Shown in pieces: positions 62,859 through 64,000 of a stretch of DNA of 64,000 nt; the first letter of the stretch is position 1; every line of letters starts with the position of its first letter. Source of the stretch: Telmatospirillum sp. J64-1 (GTDB lineage: Bacteria; Pseudomonadota; Alphaproteobacteria; Rhodospirillales; Magnetospirillaceae). A model generated the notes under the pieces. It was not told where the DNA came from, searched no databases, and saw nothing but the letters and a program-made list of their open reading frames with translations. The DNA lies in NCBI RefSeq assembly GCF_006980715.1, contig NZ_SBHN01000001.1, positions 124,001 to 188,000 of the forward strand. Direction: 5' to 3'. The translations under genes were made by a program, and so were the position numbers.

Positions 62859-64000
62859 GCCTTTTCTCCCTGCTCGTTGCGGAGAGCGGTCAGGCCGGCG
62901 GACTGGGAACGGCGCCAGGCCATGCCGCCGCCCAGGACGGCGAAAGCGAGGAACGGTCCCACCCAATGGGGGAAGATCGCCAGGCCGATCGCCAGGCAAT
63001 AGACGGCGATATCGATGGCCCTGTTGCCGAAGAGCGGCTGACCGCTGAGCAAGGACGGGATCGCGAAGACGAGGACGAGGCCGGACAGGGCCGCTTCCGT
63101 CACCGCCCAAACGCCGCCCTGGCCGATCATGCCGGGATAGAGAAGCAGCAGGAAGGGAACCAGATAGGTGATCGCGCCCAGGCGCACGGCCTCGCCGGCC
63201 GTCGGCAGCCAATGGGTCTGGGCGATGCCCGCCGCCACGAAGACCGCGATGCAGACGGGTGGGGTGATTACGGAAATCGTGGCGAAGTAGAAGACGAAGA
63301 GATGGGCCGCCAGCGGTTCCACCCCGACTGCCGTCATGGCCGGGGCCAGAACGGCGGCGACCAGCACATAAGCTGCCGTGGTGGGCAGGCCCATGCCCAT
63401 GATCAGGCAGACGAGGCCGACGATCAGGGAGACGAGGAAGAGGGAATCCCCGGCCAGGCCGACGATCATCGATGACAGGACCACGCCGATGCCGGTCAGG
63501 TTGATCATCGCGACCAGGATCTGGGCTCCGGCCAGCATCACGCCGATGATCACCAGGCCTTTCCCGGCATCGATCAGGCCGTCGAGGATACGCTTGGCCA
63601 TGTCCAGGGGCGGCATCCGGCCTGCCTGGGTCACCACGAAGGCGATCAGCAGGCCCACCAGCCCGTAGAAGGCTGCCGTCGCGACGGACCGGCCGAGGAA
63701 GATGCCTATCGCCAGCCCGCCCAGCGCGGCAAGGATCGGCAGGATGCGGCCCGGGGACAGAATATCCCGCCACAGCGGAAGCTCGTCCTCCGGTACCGTT
63801 CCCAGTCCCCGGCGCAGGGCCACCACATGCACGGTGACCATGACCGAAAGGTAGAAGAGGACCGCCGGAAGGATGGCCGCAACCATGACGGTGACATAGC
63901 TGATGCCCAGGATCTCAGCCATCACGAAGGCGGCCGCCCCCATGATCGGCGGGGCGATCTGGCCGCCGGTGGAGGCGACGGCTTCTACCCCTCCGGCAAA
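62855..64000 (-). CDS. TRAP transporter fused permease, C-terminal part
   Basis: The last 381 codons of a fused 4TM-12TM TRAP permease; the N-terminal part lies beyond the right edge. The frame is open to 64000, where the sequence reads FAGGVEAVASTGGQIAPPIMG, the same DctM-type motif as in the permease at 12538. GMGLPTTAAYVL follows and several hydrophobic segments continue to the end. A TAXI-type binding-protein gene is expected just outside the window. Translation is coupled to the AtuA-like gene. Confidence 0.92.
   Translation of the reverse strand, partial: FAGGVEAVASTGGQIAPPIMGAAAFVMAEILGISYVTVMVAAILPAVLFYLSVMVTVHVVALRRGLGTVPEDELPLWRDILSPGRILPILAALGGLAIGIFLGRSVATAAFYGLVGLLIAFVVTQAGRMPPLDMAKRILDGLIDAGKGLVIIGVMLAGAQILVAMINLTGIGVVLSSMIVGLAGDSLFLVSLIVGLVCLIMGMGLPTTAAYVLVAAVLAPAMTAVGVEPLAAHLFVFYFATISVITPPVCIAVFVAAGIAQTHWLPTAGEAVRLGAITYLVPFLLLLYPGMIGQGGVWAVTEAALSGLVLVFAIPSLLSGQPLFGNRAIDIAVYCLAIGLAIFPHWVGPFLAFAVLGGGMAWRRSQSAGLTALRNEQGEKA

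Noticed and set aside
61518-63773. Apparent 751-residue protein fusing an unknown N-terminus to AtuA
   Set aside because: The part upstream of 62858 is the TRAP permease gene read out of frame; AtuA homology begins at the ATG at 62858, which overlaps the TRAP stop.

Overview
The window is dense, GC-rich DNA (coding regions have the strong G/C third-position bias of a high-GC genome) with short intergenic gaps, many ATGA start/stop overlaps and clear Shine-Dalgarno sites. The gene content (TTT, TRAP and sugar ABC uptake systems, ChvE/GguABC, FadR-type GntR and LysR regulators, non-phosphorylative sugar-acid pathways) and a palindromic REP-like repeat pair point to a free-living heterotrophic alphaproteobacterium; I cannot name the genus. 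No rRNA, tRNA, CRISPR, phage or IS element was seen. It looks like a chromosomal or chromid 'catabolic island' made of uptake plus degradation operons, nearly every one next to its own regulator.

Layout. 1-3049: start of a PEP mutase/isocitrate lyase-family gene, an amidohydrolase, a divergent LysR gene and an orphan Bug-type binding protein; a 43-nt two-block motif is shared by the LysR promoter region and the region upstream of the binding protein. 3470-8505 (minus): gntR, acid-sugar dehydratase and tctCBA, with terminator and operators. 8627-10574: EamA exporter and divergent LysR. 10610-17399: IclR regulator divergent from a TAXI-TRAP / CoA-transferase / lactonase / citryl-CoA-lyase-like operon. 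17497-20864: LysR, second CoA-transferase, acyl-CoA dehydrogenase. 20882-30708: LacI regulator divergent from an eight-gene operon mixing sugar enzymes (Gfo/Idh, isomerase, DUF4432, SDR, XylX-like FAH protein) with CoA enzymes and a signal-less solute-binding-protein homologue. 30905-37324 (minus): kdgD, aldehyde dehydrogenase, enolase-superfamily enzyme and TRAP transporter for hexarate use. 37544-38882: Rrf2 regulator and thioredoxin-reductase-like flavoprotein. 38989-39735: FadR-type regulator. 40032-45376: ytfQRT-yjfF sugar transporter and its GntR regulator. 45385-56022: GbpR-like LysR divergent from chvE-gguABC, L-arabinonate dehydratase (frameshifted), L-arabinose dehydrogenase, lactonase and aldose epimerase. 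56154-57353: MFS exporter. 57548-61145: tau/ssu-like ABC transporter plus TauD-type dioxygenase. 61190-64000 (minus): AtuA-family pair and a TRAP permease running off the end.

How it works together. Most modules take up a (sugar) acid or sugar and funnel it to 2-oxoglutarate or CoA esters. The L-arabinose operon makes 2-oxoglutarate semialdehyde but lacks a semialdehyde dehydrogenase of its own; the only candidate in view is in the hexarate operon, so the two pathways may share it. The two strongest candidates for undescribed biochemistry are the TAXI-TRAP/lactonase/CoA-transferase/citryl-CoA-lyase operon (11473-17399) and the sugar-plus-CoA operon (22303-30708). All functional assignments come from reading the translated proteins, without database searches.
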